Shown: in pieces, positions 24,752 to 34,214 of the stretch
How positions within the stretch are numbered: position 1 is the stretch's first letter
How the letters are laid out: the number at the start of each line of letters is the position of its first letter
NCBI RefSeq assembly: GCF_000297095.1
Contig: NZ_AEEA01000015.1
Location: 1-42,367 of the forward strand
Direction: 5' to 3'
Source: Treponema primitia ZAS-1
Lineage (GTDB): Bacteria > Spirochaetota > Spirochaetia > Treponematales > Breznakiellaceae
DNA: 42,367 bases
Notes under the pieces: model-generated
Databases searched by the model: none
Seen by the model: only the letters and a program-made list of their open reading frames with translations
Told to the model about the DNA's origin: nothing
Program-made: the position numbers and the translations under genes

Positions 24752-25918
24752 ATGGCAGTCGGTGAAATCTTTACCGCCCCGGTGGAGCATATTGCCTCAG
24801 GCGGCGCGGGTATCCTGAGTTTTCAGGGCAAACGAATTTTTATGGACCTCAGCGCTCCGGGGGATACCGTGACCGGCCGGATTACCCTGGAAAACCGCCA
24901 CTGGGCCCGGGCCGAACTGGTGGAACTGTCCACAGCCTCCCCCCTCCGGGCTGAACCGGCCTGCCCCCTCTACGGGATATGCGGCGGCTGTTCCCTCCAG
25001 CACCTAAACTACGAAACTCAGCTTGCGGAAAAAACGCTTATACTCCGGGATGCCTTTACCCGCCTAGGCGGTATCCCCCTGCCCAATGAGATACCCCTTA
25101 TCCCCTCCCCTCCCTGGGAATACCGGAACCGTATACAACTGCACCGTATTCCCAATCGTAAAGGGGGAAACGCCTTGGGCTTCAAGGCCCGCAAAAGCGA
25201 TGCAATCATCCCCATTACGGACTGCCCCGTCTCCGATCCGGAACTCCGGGCGGTTCTCCGGGAAGCTTCCGCCCAGCCGCCCTCCGGCCAGGACCGGTTT
25301 ACCCTCTATTCCCGAGGCAATACCCTGGTAAGCGAGGGGAGTATCCGGGGTAAAACCCAGCGCCGGGGCACCGTAATACTGCGTGGTAAGGAGATCCGCA
25401 TGGACGCAGGGGTGTTTTTCCAGAGCAACGGCGCCATGCTGGAAAGGCTCATCGACGACCTGCTCAGTATTGCTGCGGAAGCGGATACGGGGCTCCCCAT
25501 GGCGGATCTGTACTGCGGGGTGGGAACCTTCGCGGCCTTTCTGGGGAAACAATTTCCCCGCGCGGATCTGGTAGAGGAGAACCCGGAAGCCATAGTCCTG
25601 GCCCGGGAAAACACCCGGGGTATGGAAACCCGGCTCTTCGCCCAAACCGGGGATCTCTGGGTACAGGGCTGTAGTATGGATACCCGGTACGGCTTTATGG
25701 TAGCCGACCCGCCCCGCCAGGGTCTCTCCCCTGCCCTGCGCCGGGCCCTGGCCCAAAAGGGCCCCCCGGTTCTGGCCTATGTGTCCTGCGATCCCGCCAC
25801 CCTGGCCCGGGACAGCGGGGAATTATTGGCCGGAGGCTACCGGCTGGATAGTCTCACGGGCTACGATTTTTATCCCCAGACCGCGCATATCGAAAGTTTA
25901 GCGGTGTTTACGCGATAA
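24752..25918 (+). CDS. 23S rRNA/tRNA (uracil-5-)-methyltransferase, RlmD/RumA type
   Basis: A 388-residue SAM-dependent RNA m5U methyltransferase. An N-terminal TRAM-like domain (1-60) is followed by the Fe-S cysteines Cys71, Cys77 and Cys80 (CPLYGICGGC) and Cys158 (TDCPVSDP). The Rossmann core has ADLYCGVGTFAAFL, with DLVEENPEAI as the SAM-binding acidic strand. VADPPRQGLSP and YVSCDPATLARD give the catalytic Cys346. Likely modifies a uridine of 23S rRNA; RlmD versus RlmC/TrmA specificity is not settled. ATG start without ribosome-binding site (see the promoter entry). Confidence 0.9.
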   Translation: MAVGEIFTAPVEHIASGGAGILSFQGKRIFMDLSAPGDTVTGRITLENRHWARAELVELSTASPLRAEPACPLYGICGGCSLQHLNYETQLAEKTLILRDAFTRLGGIPLPNEIPLIPSPPWEYRNRIQLHRIPNRKGGNALGFKARKSDAIIPITDCPVSDPELRAVLREASAQPPSGQDRFTLYSRGNTLVSEGSIRGKTQRRGTVILRGKEIRMDAGVFFQSNGAMLERLIDDLLSIAAEADTGLPMADLYCGVGTFAAFLGKQFPRADLVEENPEAIVLARENTRGMETRLFAQTGDLWVQGCSMDTRYGFMVADPPRQGLSPALRRALAQKGPPVLAYVSCDPATLARDSGELLAGGYRLDSLTGYDFYPQTAHIESLAVFTR

Positions 25919-26315
25919 AGGCATTGAATGGATACAGAGGGTTGAAGAAACGAATATTGAAAGCCTGATGCGAACCACCTTGATAAGATGGTCTGAATTG
26001 GTCGCGCCCAAACCGCTGATTGTCCTATTTGGGCTTTTGGCAGACTAATTCCGAAGTGTGGGAACAGGCCGCAGACTACCAAGTGGTTCAAAAACGGAGA
26101 TGTAACGGTGGTAGGGTGTTAAAGATTGGTCGACCCGGTAATAAAGAAATTAGTGCCGGGAAGCAAAATTTATAGAATTTTCTGTAATTTTGTTAAAAAA
26201 TATCGAATAGCTCTAGCATAAAGTGGAATATTATATTATTTGTGTTATAGTATATATAAATTCATTAAAAATGCCTGTACTGCCTAAGCCTGATTATTAA
26301 AAAGAAGGAGTATCT
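25919..26315. other. Gene-free 397-nt gap with possible coding remnant
   Basis: No intact gene is seen. Short open stretches on the plus strand (about 25931-26047, and again at about 26060-26160 in another frame, including TTKWFKNGDVTVV) are broken by stops and frame changes and may be decayed coding DNA; I recognise no family. From about 26170 the sequence becomes AT-rich and leads into the promoter of the lipoprotein gene. Confidence 0.4.
26243..26251 (+). promoter_or_regulatory. Extended -10 promoter of the repeat lipoprotein gene
   Basis: TGTTATAGT combines a TGn extension with the -10 box TATAGT. The -35 position (26223-26228, GTGGAA) is poor, as is usual for extended -10 promoters. The ribosome-binding site AAGGAG lies 5 nt before the ATG at 26316. 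Confidence 0.55.
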
Positions 26316-29300
26316 ATGAAAAGAAAGAATTTTTTGTCCTACGCTCTGGAGAACAAACCAAAGGTTGGTTTGTTGCTGGCTATTTTCGGCATGGCTCTCG
26401 CCGTCGGGACTTTTATTTCCTGTGAAAACGGCTTGGGTGGAGCGGTCGATTTGTCTGATCTCATAAAGACAGAAACCGTCGTCGTTACGAAACCCGGGGA
26501 AATTATCTATGAGACTCTACCCCCTGAGGATAACGGCAAACTAACGATTAAAAACACCACGGAAGGTCAAACCATCCATTTTATCCGGGTCAAATACCCC
26601 GATGAGACTTATAAAGTCATCCCCGCAAATGTTGGGACCGGGGAAGAAAAAGTACTTTCCCTTCCCGCCGGAGACTACGAGGTATCCATCAGTGAAGATG
26701 GCGTCCATTATTCAAGCGTAGAGACTCTTGCCATTGAGTCAATCACCGACGACCCGGTAGGTAAAACCTTGGATACCACGGATAATTTCAAGCCCCCCTT
26801 ATGGTGGAAGACCGGCGGGCATAACGATTCGAGTGATCCCAAGTATGACCCTAATTACGACGAATGGAATCCTGATAACCCCGTTTCTCCCAATAAGGGA
26901 ACCGACGGCGGGGGGACCGACGAAACTACCACCCAAAGGCCTTACCCTGGCCTGGGGTACCTGGAAGTTATAAATAACAGTAACTACCCGCTTGACATAA
27001 TAAAAGTAACCTATTTCGCCTGGCCTGACGGTTCTACCGAAAATTTACCTGCAATCAGTTTGGAAAACCCCACGAACGAACTAACCTTTACCCTGGATCC
27101 GCAGCTTGAAAAGGAGCAGTCTATCATTTTAACCCTCCCCGCCGGAAGCTATAAGGTTGAATTAGGCTATAAAGGGGGTAATCAAAATCCTTCATGGCTT
27201 GGGAAAAGTGAAAATCTTGTAGAAGAGGGAAAAACATCCAAGGTAGAATTGAAATCCGAGGGTGGTAATAGCGGCGGCGGGACTACCGGGACTACCCCTC
27301 CGGCTGAAACAACAGGCTCCTATTACATAATCGTCAAAAATCAGTACAAAGACACGATTGTTAATGCAATCAACGTGTACCAGGTGCCCGGCAGCGCCCC
27401 CAACAATACTACCACGCTGGCCCCGAACCCCACGGGGATAGTAGTTACGCCTCCCCTTAACTTTGGGGATACCTACTACTACAAGGTCCCCACCACCGGC
27501 GAATACAAGGTACGGATGGGGTTCTACGATCCATCCAAGCCAAAGGGGCCGGGCAACCCGTTCTGGTATAACTCCCCCAGTGACGATACCGACCCGGATC
27601 ACCCGGCCAGCTGGACGGAACCGGGAGATGTGATAACTGTGGGGAATGATCCTAATTTTAAGGAAACAAACAAGGATAACTCCACGGATTATTCGACGGG
27701 GGAAAATAATCCCGGAAAGAACACCGGGGAGAAACAGCCTGGCGCCTATTTTATAGCCGTCGAAAATAAATACTCGGGCAAGACGATTAATGTAATCAAT
27801 GTGTATCAGGTGCCTGGCACCGCCCAGACCCCTATGGTTCCAAACCCCAGCGGCTTAGTATTTATCGATCCCCTTGCCTATGGCGAAACCTATTACCACC
27901 AGGTACCTTCAAAGGGAAGCTATAAGGTGCGTGTGGGGTACTACGATGAAACAAAGCCAATAGGGCCGGGCAATCCCGAGTGGTTCAACGCCTCCAACAA
28001 TGATGCTGATCCTAATGACCCGGCCGATTGGGTCAACGAGCCTGTTGACAGGATTGTGGATACCCAGCCCAGTACCTATCATATAATCGTCATTAATCAA
28101 TATCCGGGCACGTACATTAATGTAATTAACGTGTACCAGGTGCCCGGCATCGCCCAGACCCCTATGGTTCCAAACCCCAGCGGCCTGGTATTTATCAATC
28201 CCCCCCTTGCCTTTGGCGAAACCTATTACTACGAAGTCCCTTCAGCGGGAAGCTATAAGGTGCGTATGGGGTATTACGATCCAACAAAGCCAATAGGGCC
28301 GGGCAATCCCTGGTGGTACAACGCTTCCAACAATGATCTTGATCCTGGCGACCCGGCCGATTGGGTCAACGAGCCTAAAAATACCGTTGTTATCGGTACA
28401 AACCCGCCGTCTGTCGTGACAGACAATACGGGCGAGATAGATAACTCGAACGACCCCAACAACAAAGGCAAAATAACAGGGCCTGTAGCTACTCCGCATA
28501 AATGGGCATATTTAAAGGTAGTGAATACGGGCAAAAATAAAATCTATGCGGTGTTAGCCACCAATCGTTCAACGGATGATACGCTTCATCCGGCTGATGC
28601 TGCCCATGGTAATCAGCCCTGGTTTGACTACGGGGACGTGACGCCCCTCAAAGGGCAGACGGACATGACAAAATCCGCTGTGCGCAACCTGCTCCACAAT
28701 TCTTCCACCCACCTCGGGACCAACGCGTATACCGAGGAAATGGAAGTCCCGCCCGGGGAAATGTATATCCATGTTTATCACAGCTCCGGTACCTCCAAGG
28801 TAGTTTATCATGAGCGCATAACGATAAATACCTACATTGATGTTTTGACCATCGTCAGCTTTAAGGATACAACCTGGGAGACATATCCGGAGTACACCAC
28901 GCCGACGGCACTGCGGGATAACCCGGACTCCGTGGGTTCGGTAACTATTGTTAACCGTGAAAGCACGAAGGGCCATATACCAATTGAGCGGGTGCTTATC
29001 ACCAATTACGCCGAAGCTGAAAAAGTGGTTGCTTTAACCGACATTAATTTAGGGCTTTATACTGCATACATTGACTGGAGAGAAGGCTATATGCCACAGA
29101 GCGATACACTACTAGCAGGAAAACCATACCCATCAAACAAAAAAGGTTCACCGAGATCCGACAAAATACCGAATGTCCTTTCGATGAACCAACACGTACC
29201 GCCGCAGTCTGCTATTAATGAAGGTTTGTTTAGTAACTGGAATGGTGATATGGTTGTTAATAAGAAGGTCGAAAAAGTATTCGGTGTACCGCAAAATAGT

Positions 29301-29465
29301 TCGATAACTTTCAACCTAAAACCGGGGCTCTACCGTATTGCTGTCCGTTCAGCCAAGGATGACCATTGGTACGGGGGGAAGACACTGTACTTCTGGAAAG
29401 CCGTTCATATCCGGGAGGGCGTGCCTACGGTACTCACCTATGACGGGTATCATCTTGAACCCTAG
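26316..29465 (+). CDS. Large repeat-containing surface lipoprotein
   Basis: A 1049-residue protein exported as a lipoprotein: basic N-terminus, hydrophobic segment, and the relaxed spirochaetal lipobox TFISC with Cys36. The body consists of beta-sandwich-like repeats. Two degenerate copies come first (GKLTIKNTTEGQTIHFIRVKY, LGYLEVINNSNYPLDIIKV), each ending in LPAGxYxV. Three long repeats of about 105 residues follow, starting near residues 334, 476 and 586, with shared INVYQVPG, GETYYY.VP, YKVRMGYYD and GPGNPxW motifs. Two divergent C-terminal domains (WAYLKVVNTGKNKIYAV and GSVTIVNRESTKGHIPI) complete it. Acidic Asp/Asn/Pro/Gly linkers separate the domains. Probably surface-exposed and adhesive or structural, but no function can be assigned. 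A strong terminator follows, so it is monocistronic. Confidence 0.85.
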   Translation: MKRKNFLSYALENKPKVGLLLAIFGMALAVGTFISCENGLGGAVDLSDLIKTETVVVTKPGEIIYETLPPEDNGKLTIKNTTEGQTIHFIRVKYPDETYKVIPANVGTGEEKVLSLPAGDYEVSISEDGVHYSSVETLAIESITDDPVGKTLDTTDNFKPPLWWKTGGHNDSSDPKYDPNYDEWNPDNPVSPNKGTDGGGTDETTTQRPYPGLGYLEVINNSNYPLDIIKVTYFAWPDGSTENLPAISLENPTNELTFTLDPQLEKEQSIILTLPAGSYKVELGYKGGNQNPSWLGKSENLVEEGKTSKVELKSEGGNSGGGTTGTTPPAETTGSYYIIVKNQYKDTIVNAINVYQVPGSAPNNTTTLAPNPTGIVVTPPLNFGDTYYYKVPTTGEYKVRMGFYDPSKPKGPGNPFWYNSPSDDTDPDHPASWTEPGDVITVGNDPNFKETNKDNSTDYSTGENNPGKNTGEKQPGAYFIAVENKYSGKTINVINVYQVPGTAQTPMVPNPSGLVFIDPLAYGETYYHQVPSKGSYKVRVGYYDETKPIGPGNPEWFNASNNDADPNDPADWVNEPVDRIVDTQPSTYHIIVINQYPGTYINVINVYQVPGIAQTPMVPNPSGLVFINPPLAFGETYYYEVPSAGSYKVRMGYYDPTKPIGPGNPWWYNASNNDLDPGDPADWVNEPKNTVVIGTNPPSVVTDNTGEIDNSNDPNNKGKITGPVATPHKWAYLKVVNTGKNKIYAVLATNRSTDDTLHPADAAHGNQPWFDYGDVTPLKGQTDMTKSAVRNLLHNSSTHLGTNAYTEEMEVPPGEMYIHVYHSSGTSKVVYHERITINTYIDVLTIVSFKDTTWETYPEYTTPTALRDNPDSVGSVTIVNRESTKGHIPIERVLITNYAEAEKVVALTDINLGLYTAYIDWREGYMPQSDTLLAGKPYPSNKKGSPRSDKIPNVLSMNQHVPPQSAINEGLFSNWNGDMVVNKKVEKVFGVPQNSSITFNLKPGLYRIAVRSAKDDHWYGGKTLYFWKAVHIREGVPTVLTYDGYHLEP
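27315..28380 (+). repeat. Three tandem ~310-bp intragenic repeats
   Basis: Copies start at 27315, 27741 and 28071. Copies 2 and 3 are very similar at DNA level, with long identical runs such as those encoding AQTPMVPNPSG and KPIGPGNP. Copy 1 is more diverged. This indicates recent duplication or gene conversion between copies 2 and 3. Confidence 0.85.
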
Positions 29466-29493
29466 TTTTTTGAAGGAACTTTAGATTGAACCC

Positions 29494-29526
29494 AAAGGCC
29501 CTGGCTCATGCCAGGGCCTTTTTTAA
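29494..29526 (+). terminator. Rho-independent terminator of the repeat lipoprotein gene
   Basis: AAGGCCCTGG-CTCATG-CCAGGGCCTT forms a perfect stem of at least 10 bp and is followed by TTTT. It is the clearest terminator in the window. Confidence 0.93.
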
Positions 29527-29566
29527 AAGCCTAACAAAAATTGTAGTAAACTTCCGATACTGTATT

Positions 29567-31549
29567 ATGAACCCAAAAACCCAGCTCTTCCTTTTCTGCG
29601 CCGTCCTCGGCCTTTTGTCCCCGGCCCTTGGGGCCCAGCAGGCGCCCGCTTGGCGTCAAGCCTTGGGGGGGGCGGTGATCGGCGCTCCCGCAGCCCAGGC
29701 GGAGTCGGTGGTGGCGATCTGCGATGGGGGAACTGTGGAAGCCTACAGCCGCCAGGGGATCCACCTTTGGAGCTTCAACGCCCGGGGCCGGCTAAGCCCC
29801 TACCTCACCAGATCACCGGAAGGGACCAGTTATGTATGCCGAACCAACGGGCTCCTTATCGCCCTAAACCGGATAGGCCGGGAAGTATGGCGGGTCAGCC
29901 TGGGAAGCCCCATCACAGCGCCGGTTCTGGTGGGCTGGGATGGGCGTATCTTCGTTCCCACGGCTACCCAAATCGCCTGTTATACCGCCTCGGGGTTTCT
30001 GCTCTGGTCGAAGCCCCTGAACGGCGCCCTTGCCCTTAAGCCCCAGCCGGATAAGCTGGGGGGTCTCCTCACGGTCCGCAGTGACGGGCAGCTCCTTATC
30101 CTGGGTCCCTACGGAAATGTTATATCCCGGCGGCTGAACGAAGTACCCGCCGCCGTTCTTCCCCTGGATGCCGCGGCCGCAAAGCTGCTGGCCCCCGGCG
30201 CCTCCAGGGCTGCCGTGGATATCGTGAAGGCCGCTGCCGAAGAGGCCGCCAAGCTTGCCGCCGAAGCCAAAGCCGCCGCAATCCGGGCTAAGGAGGCCGC
30301 CGATAGGGCCGCCGCCGCCGCTGCAGCCGCCCCCGCAAATAACGGAGCCCAGACCGCCGCCAAAAGCGCTGAGGAGGCTGCGGTTGTTGCCGCCCTAAAC
30401 GCCGCTGAAAAGACACGGGCCGCTGAAGAAGCCGCCGCACGACGGCCCCCGGTATTCCGCGGGGATGAGCAGACCGTGCTGGTGATATATAAAAACGGTC
30501 AGGCCGAATCGATACGCTGGTACAACGACGGGGAAAGCGCCTTTGCTGCAAGCTTTCCCAGCCTTGGTTCCGCCCCGCTGGCGGCGGTAAACCGGGAGGA
30601 CACCATTGGGGCCGCCATGGCAAACGGTAAGGTACTCCTCTTTTCCAGCCGAGGACGGGCCCTCTGGTCCGTGGACAGCCCCACCGGGGACAGTTCCCCC
30701 GAAGCTGCCGCAAACACATCCCTGCTCTACGATGAGCGGGGAATCTACGCCCTCACCAGGAACGGCGCCGCCGGATATGGGATCGACGGGAAGCAGCTCT
30801 GGACCCTACCGACCCAGGGAACGGCAAGCCCTCCGGCCTTTTCCGATGAGGGAATACTCTACTCCGGGGGCAGCGACTGGGTTCTCTATGCCTACCATAT
30901 GGAGGATACGGTTAAAATCCGGAAACAGTCCATCTACGGGCCGGCGGCTGAGGGCAGCTACAGTAACGGCGATCCCCGGCCTTCGCCCTGGGCTGCGGAC
31001 AATGACCGGTATGAACCGGCGGTAATGGGTGAACGGCTTGCTCTCATCTCCACCGCCATACGGAACGGCCAGGTGGGGGCCCGTGAACGGGACTACACAG
31101 CCTACCTGATGGAAGTAGCCGGAAGCTTGGCGGAGGCCCCGATGAACCAGTCTCTGCTCCATCCCCTGGTCCATGTTCATTATCGGGTGGAAGCGGCTCG
31201 GCTCCTATCCTATATCGGCTCCCGGGAAACCGTACCCTTCCTGGCGGATCTCTGCCGCAACGACCCGGACTCCGTGGTCAAATCCACCGCAGCGGAGGCT
31301 ATCGGTTATATCGGGGTTGATCCCGAGGGAACTGCCTTTACCGCCTTTACCTACCTAATCTTCCCCCTAGCCCCCACCAGGGACGAGCGTCTCATGGCCG
31401 CCATAGCTGTAGCCACGGGCTCCCTCTGCCGCTTTTCCGGCCCCCCCTTAAGCGAAACCGGAACCCGGCTCCTGACCGCCCTGGCCAGCCTGGGCCCAAG
31501 CTTTGCCCAAGCCGTAGCCCGCAAGGAACTCCACTCCCTCTATTACTAA
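29567..31549 (+). CDS. Exported PQQ-like beta-propeller protein with Ala-rich insert and C-terminal HEAT-like repeats
   Basis: A 660-residue exported protein. The ATG at 29567 gives a clean signal peptide (MNPKTQLFLFCAVLGLLSPALGAQQ); the longer TTG-started frame would run through the upstream terminator and is rejected. Propeller blades of the PQQ/YVTN type carry GxxLWSFN, GREVWRV, GFLLWSKP, GRALWSV and GKQLWTLP signatures. The propeller is interrupted at about 30170-30450 by an Ala/Glu/Lys helical segment. The C-terminal part (RVEAARLLSYIGSRETVPFLADL, KSTAAEAIGYIG) is HEAT-like. No clear ribosome-binding site is present. Probably a periplasmic scaffold; a relation to BamB-like propellers is only a structural analogy. 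Confidence 0.8.
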   Translation: MNPKTQLFLFCAVLGLLSPALGAQQAPAWRQALGGAVIGAPAAQAESVVAICDGGTVEAYSRQGIHLWSFNARGRLSPYLTRSPEGTSYVCRTNGLLIALNRIGREVWRVSLGSPITAPVLVGWDGRIFVPTATQIACYTASGFLLWSKPLNGALALKPQPDKLGGLLTVRSDGQLLILGPYGNVISRRLNEVPAAVLPLDAAAAKLLAPGASRAAVDIVKAAAEEAAKLAAEAKAAAIRAKEAADRAAAAAAAAPANNGAQTAAKSAEEAAVVAALNAAEKTRAAEEAAARRPPVFRGDEQTVLVIYKNGQAESIRWYNDGESAFAASFPSLGSAPLAAVNREDTIGAAMANGKVLLFSSRGRALWSVDSPTGDSSPEAAANTSLLYDERGIYALTRNGAAGYGIDGKQLWTLPTQGTASPPAFSDEGILYSGGSDWVLYAYHMEDTVKIRKQSIYGPAAEGSYSNGDPRPSPWAADNDRYEPAVMGERLALISTAIRNGQVGARERDYTAYLMEVAGSLAEAPMNQSLLHPLVHVHYRVEAARLLSYIGSRETVPFLADLCRNDPDSVVKSTAAEAIGYIGVDPEGTAFTAFTYLIFPLAPTRDERLMAAIAVATGSLCRFSGPPLSETGTRLLTALASLGPSFAQAVARKELHSLYY

Positions 31550-31612
31550 GCCGGGAACGTAGGCGCTATTGTAAACAATCCATTTTCCCACCATACTATA
31601 AGGAAAAGAGAG

Positions 31613-31631
31613 CCTGGACCTTTGGTCCGGG
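31613..31631 (+). promoter_or_regulatory. Leader hairpin upstream of the P83/100 gene
   Basis: CCTGGACC-TTT-GGTCCGGG is an 8-bp hairpin with one T-G pair, 25 nt before the chosen start. A possible promoter (TTGTAA-N17-CATACT) lies just upstream of it, so the hairpin would be near the 5' end of the mRNA and could act as a stabiliser. Confidence 0.45.
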
Positions 31632-31656
31632 TTCGATGAATCCGAGGAGTGGTTAT

Positions 31657-33225
31657 ATGTTCCCGCATAGATATATATGCTTATGTACCCTGATATTGGC
31701 CCTGGTTCCCTTGGCGTCCCTCTTCCCGCAGGTTGATTCCGGAGAATTGTCGGCGGGGCAGGAACCGGTGGAATTCATTAACTATGAAGGACCCCAGAGC
31801 CGTATCGAAACCCGGGCGCAGATCCGGAGTATCGGGTTTGCCCTAGGCCAGGCTGTTCGGTCCGGCGCCTCCAACACCGGGGCCGGCAGCCGTTATTTTG
31901 TGATCCACTCGGTGAGCGATCCCGAGGGGACGAAGCTTGACGCTGATATTTTGGGACTCGGGCTTAATGTAGGGGTAGATCATATACGCAACCTCCGGCT
32001 GATCATCCAGGGCTACCTTGAAGGGGCTTACGCATACAGCGAGCGGGATGCCGCCACCCTGGCCCAGTTTATCACCATTTACAATGCGGTATTCCGCGGG
32101 AAATGGGAGTTCTGGAACTCGAAGTACAAAACACCGGTAATCGGAAACCTGACCCCGGAAAAAGTAGGGCTTTCCACCCGCTATGACCAGTGGCCGGGAA
32201 ACGCACTAATAGTGATTCCCCTCCAAACCGCCCTGGCCGGTTCCCTCAGCGCCATTGATACCAGTACCCTGACCGAGGGCGAGGTGATCGACGAACTGCG
32301 CCAGGACGACGACCGGGGCATTCCCCCGCGGCGTGATATGGTTGATATCAAAGAACGGGAAGCCGACCAGGCGGAACAGAAGGCTGCGGAACAACGGCGG
32401 GATGTGGTTAAGGAAGAACAGGCCATTGTCCAGGACCGGCAGCAAAACGCCGAGGAGCGAAAGCAGATCGAAGAAGACCGGAAGCAGGTCCAGGAGGACA
32501 AGGAAGCCGGTAAGATAACGGAAGATGAAGCGAAGAAAACTGAGGATGAACTTGCCGCCCGGGAAGCCGCCTCTGACGAAAAGGAAGAGGAGTTAGCCCA
32601 GCGGGAAGAGGCGCTGGAAGAGAAGCGGGAAGAAGCCCAAAAGTCCGAGGAATTTGCGGAACAGAAATCCGCCGAAGCCCAGGCGGAACGGCAGGAAATA
32701 GCCCAGGATCAGCAGGGCATTATCAACCAGGAAGCCGCCCAGGAGCCCACAGGAATACTGGGGATGAACCTCTTAAACGCCGATTCCGCCCTGGGACGGC
32801 TTGTACGGCTTGCGGCCGATTCAGCGGAGGTACTTAAATCTTCCGCCATGAACAGCATCAATGCCCGGACCCTCACCCTTATTGACGGGAAAATCCTGGC
32901 GGTGGCCGGGGAAAACCGGGGAAACAGCGCCATACGGCTGGTGGAGATCAACCCCGCTACCCTGGAGATGGCCGCACAGGGGGACGACGATATCCACCCC
33001 CGGAGTCTCCTCTGGGTGAACGGTTCGGATATCTACGCCTTCACGGTTTCTGCGGAGGGCCTCTTCTTAGGCCGGTATAACACAAGCCTTGCCCGCCAGG
33101 CACGGTCAAGCGTCACGGTGCATCCCTTTGCTACGGTGACCTTCCATGATGATGTACTTGTTACTCAGAACACCGATGGTCAGGCGGTCGTTCTCAATGC
33201 TCAGAATCTGACCGAAAGGAAGTAG
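31657..33225 (+). CDS. P83/100-family antigen-like protein
   Basis: A 522-residue exported protein resembling the Borrelia/Treponema P83/100 family. The order is a signal peptide (MFPHRYICLCTLILALVPLASLF), a conserved globular N-terminal region (VEFINYEGPQSRIETRAQIRSIGFALG), a long charged coiled coil at about 32335-32740 (Glu/Gln/Lys-rich, EREADQAEQ and AEERKQIEEDRKQ), and a C-terminal beta-rich domain. The ATG at 31657 is preferred to that at 31636 because GAGGAG lies 7 nt upstream. hflK follows after 5 nt, suggesting an operon. Cell-envelope location is known for the family; the biochemical role is not. Confidence 0.85.
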   Translation: MFPHRYICLCTLILALVPLASLFPQVDSGELSAGQEPVEFINYEGPQSRIETRAQIRSIGFALGQAVRSGASNTGAGSRYFVIHSVSDPEGTKLDADILGLGLNVGVDHIRNLRLIIQGYLEGAYAYSERDAATLAQFITIYNAVFRGKWEFWNSKYKTPVIGNLTPEKVGLSTRYDQWPGNALIVIPLQTALAGSLSAIDTSTLTEGEVIDELRQDDDRGIPPRRDMVDIKEREADQAEQKAAEQRRDVVKEEQAIVQDRQQNAEERKQIEEDRKQVQEDKEAGKITEDEAKKTEDELAAREAASDEKEEELAQREEALEEKREEAQKSEEFAEQKSAEAQAERQEIAQDQQGIINQEAAQEPTGILGMNLLNADSALGRLVRLAADSAEVLKSSAMNSINARTLTLIDGKILAVAGENRGNSAIRLVEINPATLEMAAQGDDDIHPRSLLWVNGSDIYAFTVSAEGLFLGRYNTSLARQARSSVTVHPFATVTFHDDVLVTQNTDGQAVVLNAQNLTERK

Positions 33226-33230
33226 CACTT

Positions 33231-34214
33231 ATGCAGAATGTAACGCCAGGAATGGTGTCGAAGTTTTTGAATCCCCTAACGGTTATTTTGATTGCCGTGG
33301 GGATCCTGGTGGTAGCATTATTGGGCACCAGCGTTTATATTGTGGACCAGACCGAAGAATCGGTCATAACCCGGTTCGGGAAGTTCCACAACATCAGCGG
33401 GCCGGGGCTCCATATCCGCCTGCCCTTTGGCATAGACAAGCAGTACATCGTGAATGTCACCTCCGTACAGACCGAACAGTTCGGGTTTCGGACTCTGAAA
33501 AGCGGCGTCAGTTCCACCTACTCTAACCTTACCGGGGAATCGACCATGCTCACCGGGGACCTCAATATTATTGAGGTGGAGTGGATTATCCAGTACCGTA
33601 TCACCGACCCGAAGGCCTGGGTGTTCAACGTAATGGAACGAACCGAAACCATCCGGGATGTTTCCCGGTCGGCCATCAATATGCTGGTGGGAGATCGGGC
33701 CATCATGGACATCATGGGCAGCCAGCGGAGTACCATCGAATCCGAGGCCACCGCTTTTATGAACGAAACCTTCCGGGGTTACGGCTTGGGTATCGATGTG
33801 ATCGCCGTAAAACTCCAGAATATCGATCCCCCCGCCGGGGTTCAGGAGGCCTTTGACGATGTGAACAAGGCCGAGCAGGATCAGAACCGGCTTATAAACG
33901 AAGGCCAGCAGGCCTATAACGCGGAGATCCCCCGGGCCAAGGGCGAGGCGGACCGCCTGGTCCAGATAGCCCAGGGCTATGCGTCGGAGCGGGTTAACCG
34001 GGCCAACGGCGACGTGTCCCGTTTCAATTCGGTGTACGAGGAATACCGCAGGGCTCCGGATGTAACCCGCCGGCGGCTTTACTACGAAATGATAGAAGAT
34101 GTGTTCAAGGATGATACGGAAACGGTGATCATAGACCGGAACTTTAACAACTTCCTGCCCCTGCGGGATCTAAACGCAGAACGCGCTTCCCGCGCCTCCC
34201 AGGGAGGCCGTTAA
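33231..34214 (+). CDS. hflK: HflK, SPFH/prohibitin-family membrane protein
   Basis: A 327-residue HflK homologue. A single N-terminal membrane helix (about 16-36) is followed by the band-7 domain starting YIVDQTEESVITRFGKFHNI with GPGLHIRLPFGID, then a coiled-coil region (GEADRLVQIAQGYASERVNRANGD). HflK and HflC form a large cage that encloses and modulates the FtsH protease in the inner membrane. AAGGAAG lies upstream of the ATG, and the stop overlaps hflC by one base (TAATG), indicating coupled translation. It lacks the Gly-rich cytoplasmic extension of E. coli HflK, as in many shorter homologues. Confidence 0.9.
   Translation: MQNVTPGMVSKFLNPLTVILIAVGILVVALLGTSVYIVDQTEESVITRFGKFHNISGPGLHIRLPFGIDKQYIVNVTSVQTEQFGFRTLKSGVSSTYSNLTGESTMLTGDLNIIEVEWIIQYRITDPKAWVFNVMERTETIRDVSRSAINMLVGDRAIMDIMGSQRSTIESEATAFMNETFRGYGLGIDVIAVKLQNIDPPAGVQEAFDDVNKAEQDQNRLINEGQQAYNAEIPRAKGEADRLVQIAQGYASERVNRANGDVSRFNSVYEEYRRAPDVTRRRLYYEMIEDVFKDDTETVIIDRNFNNFLPLRDLNAERASRASQGGR

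Noticed and set aside
25064..25756. 230-residue open frame antisense to the RNA methyltransferase
   Set aside because: A shadow of a GC-rich conserved gene; no promoter or ribosome-binding site.
26316..29465. CRISPR-like or satellite interpretation of the repeats
   Set aside because: The repeats are in frame, of about 310 bp and protein-coding, so they are intragenic modules.
29486..29566. N-terminal extension of the beta-propeller protein from a TTG at 29486
   Set aside because: It reads through the terminator at 29494-29526 and hides the clean signal peptide that starts at 29567.
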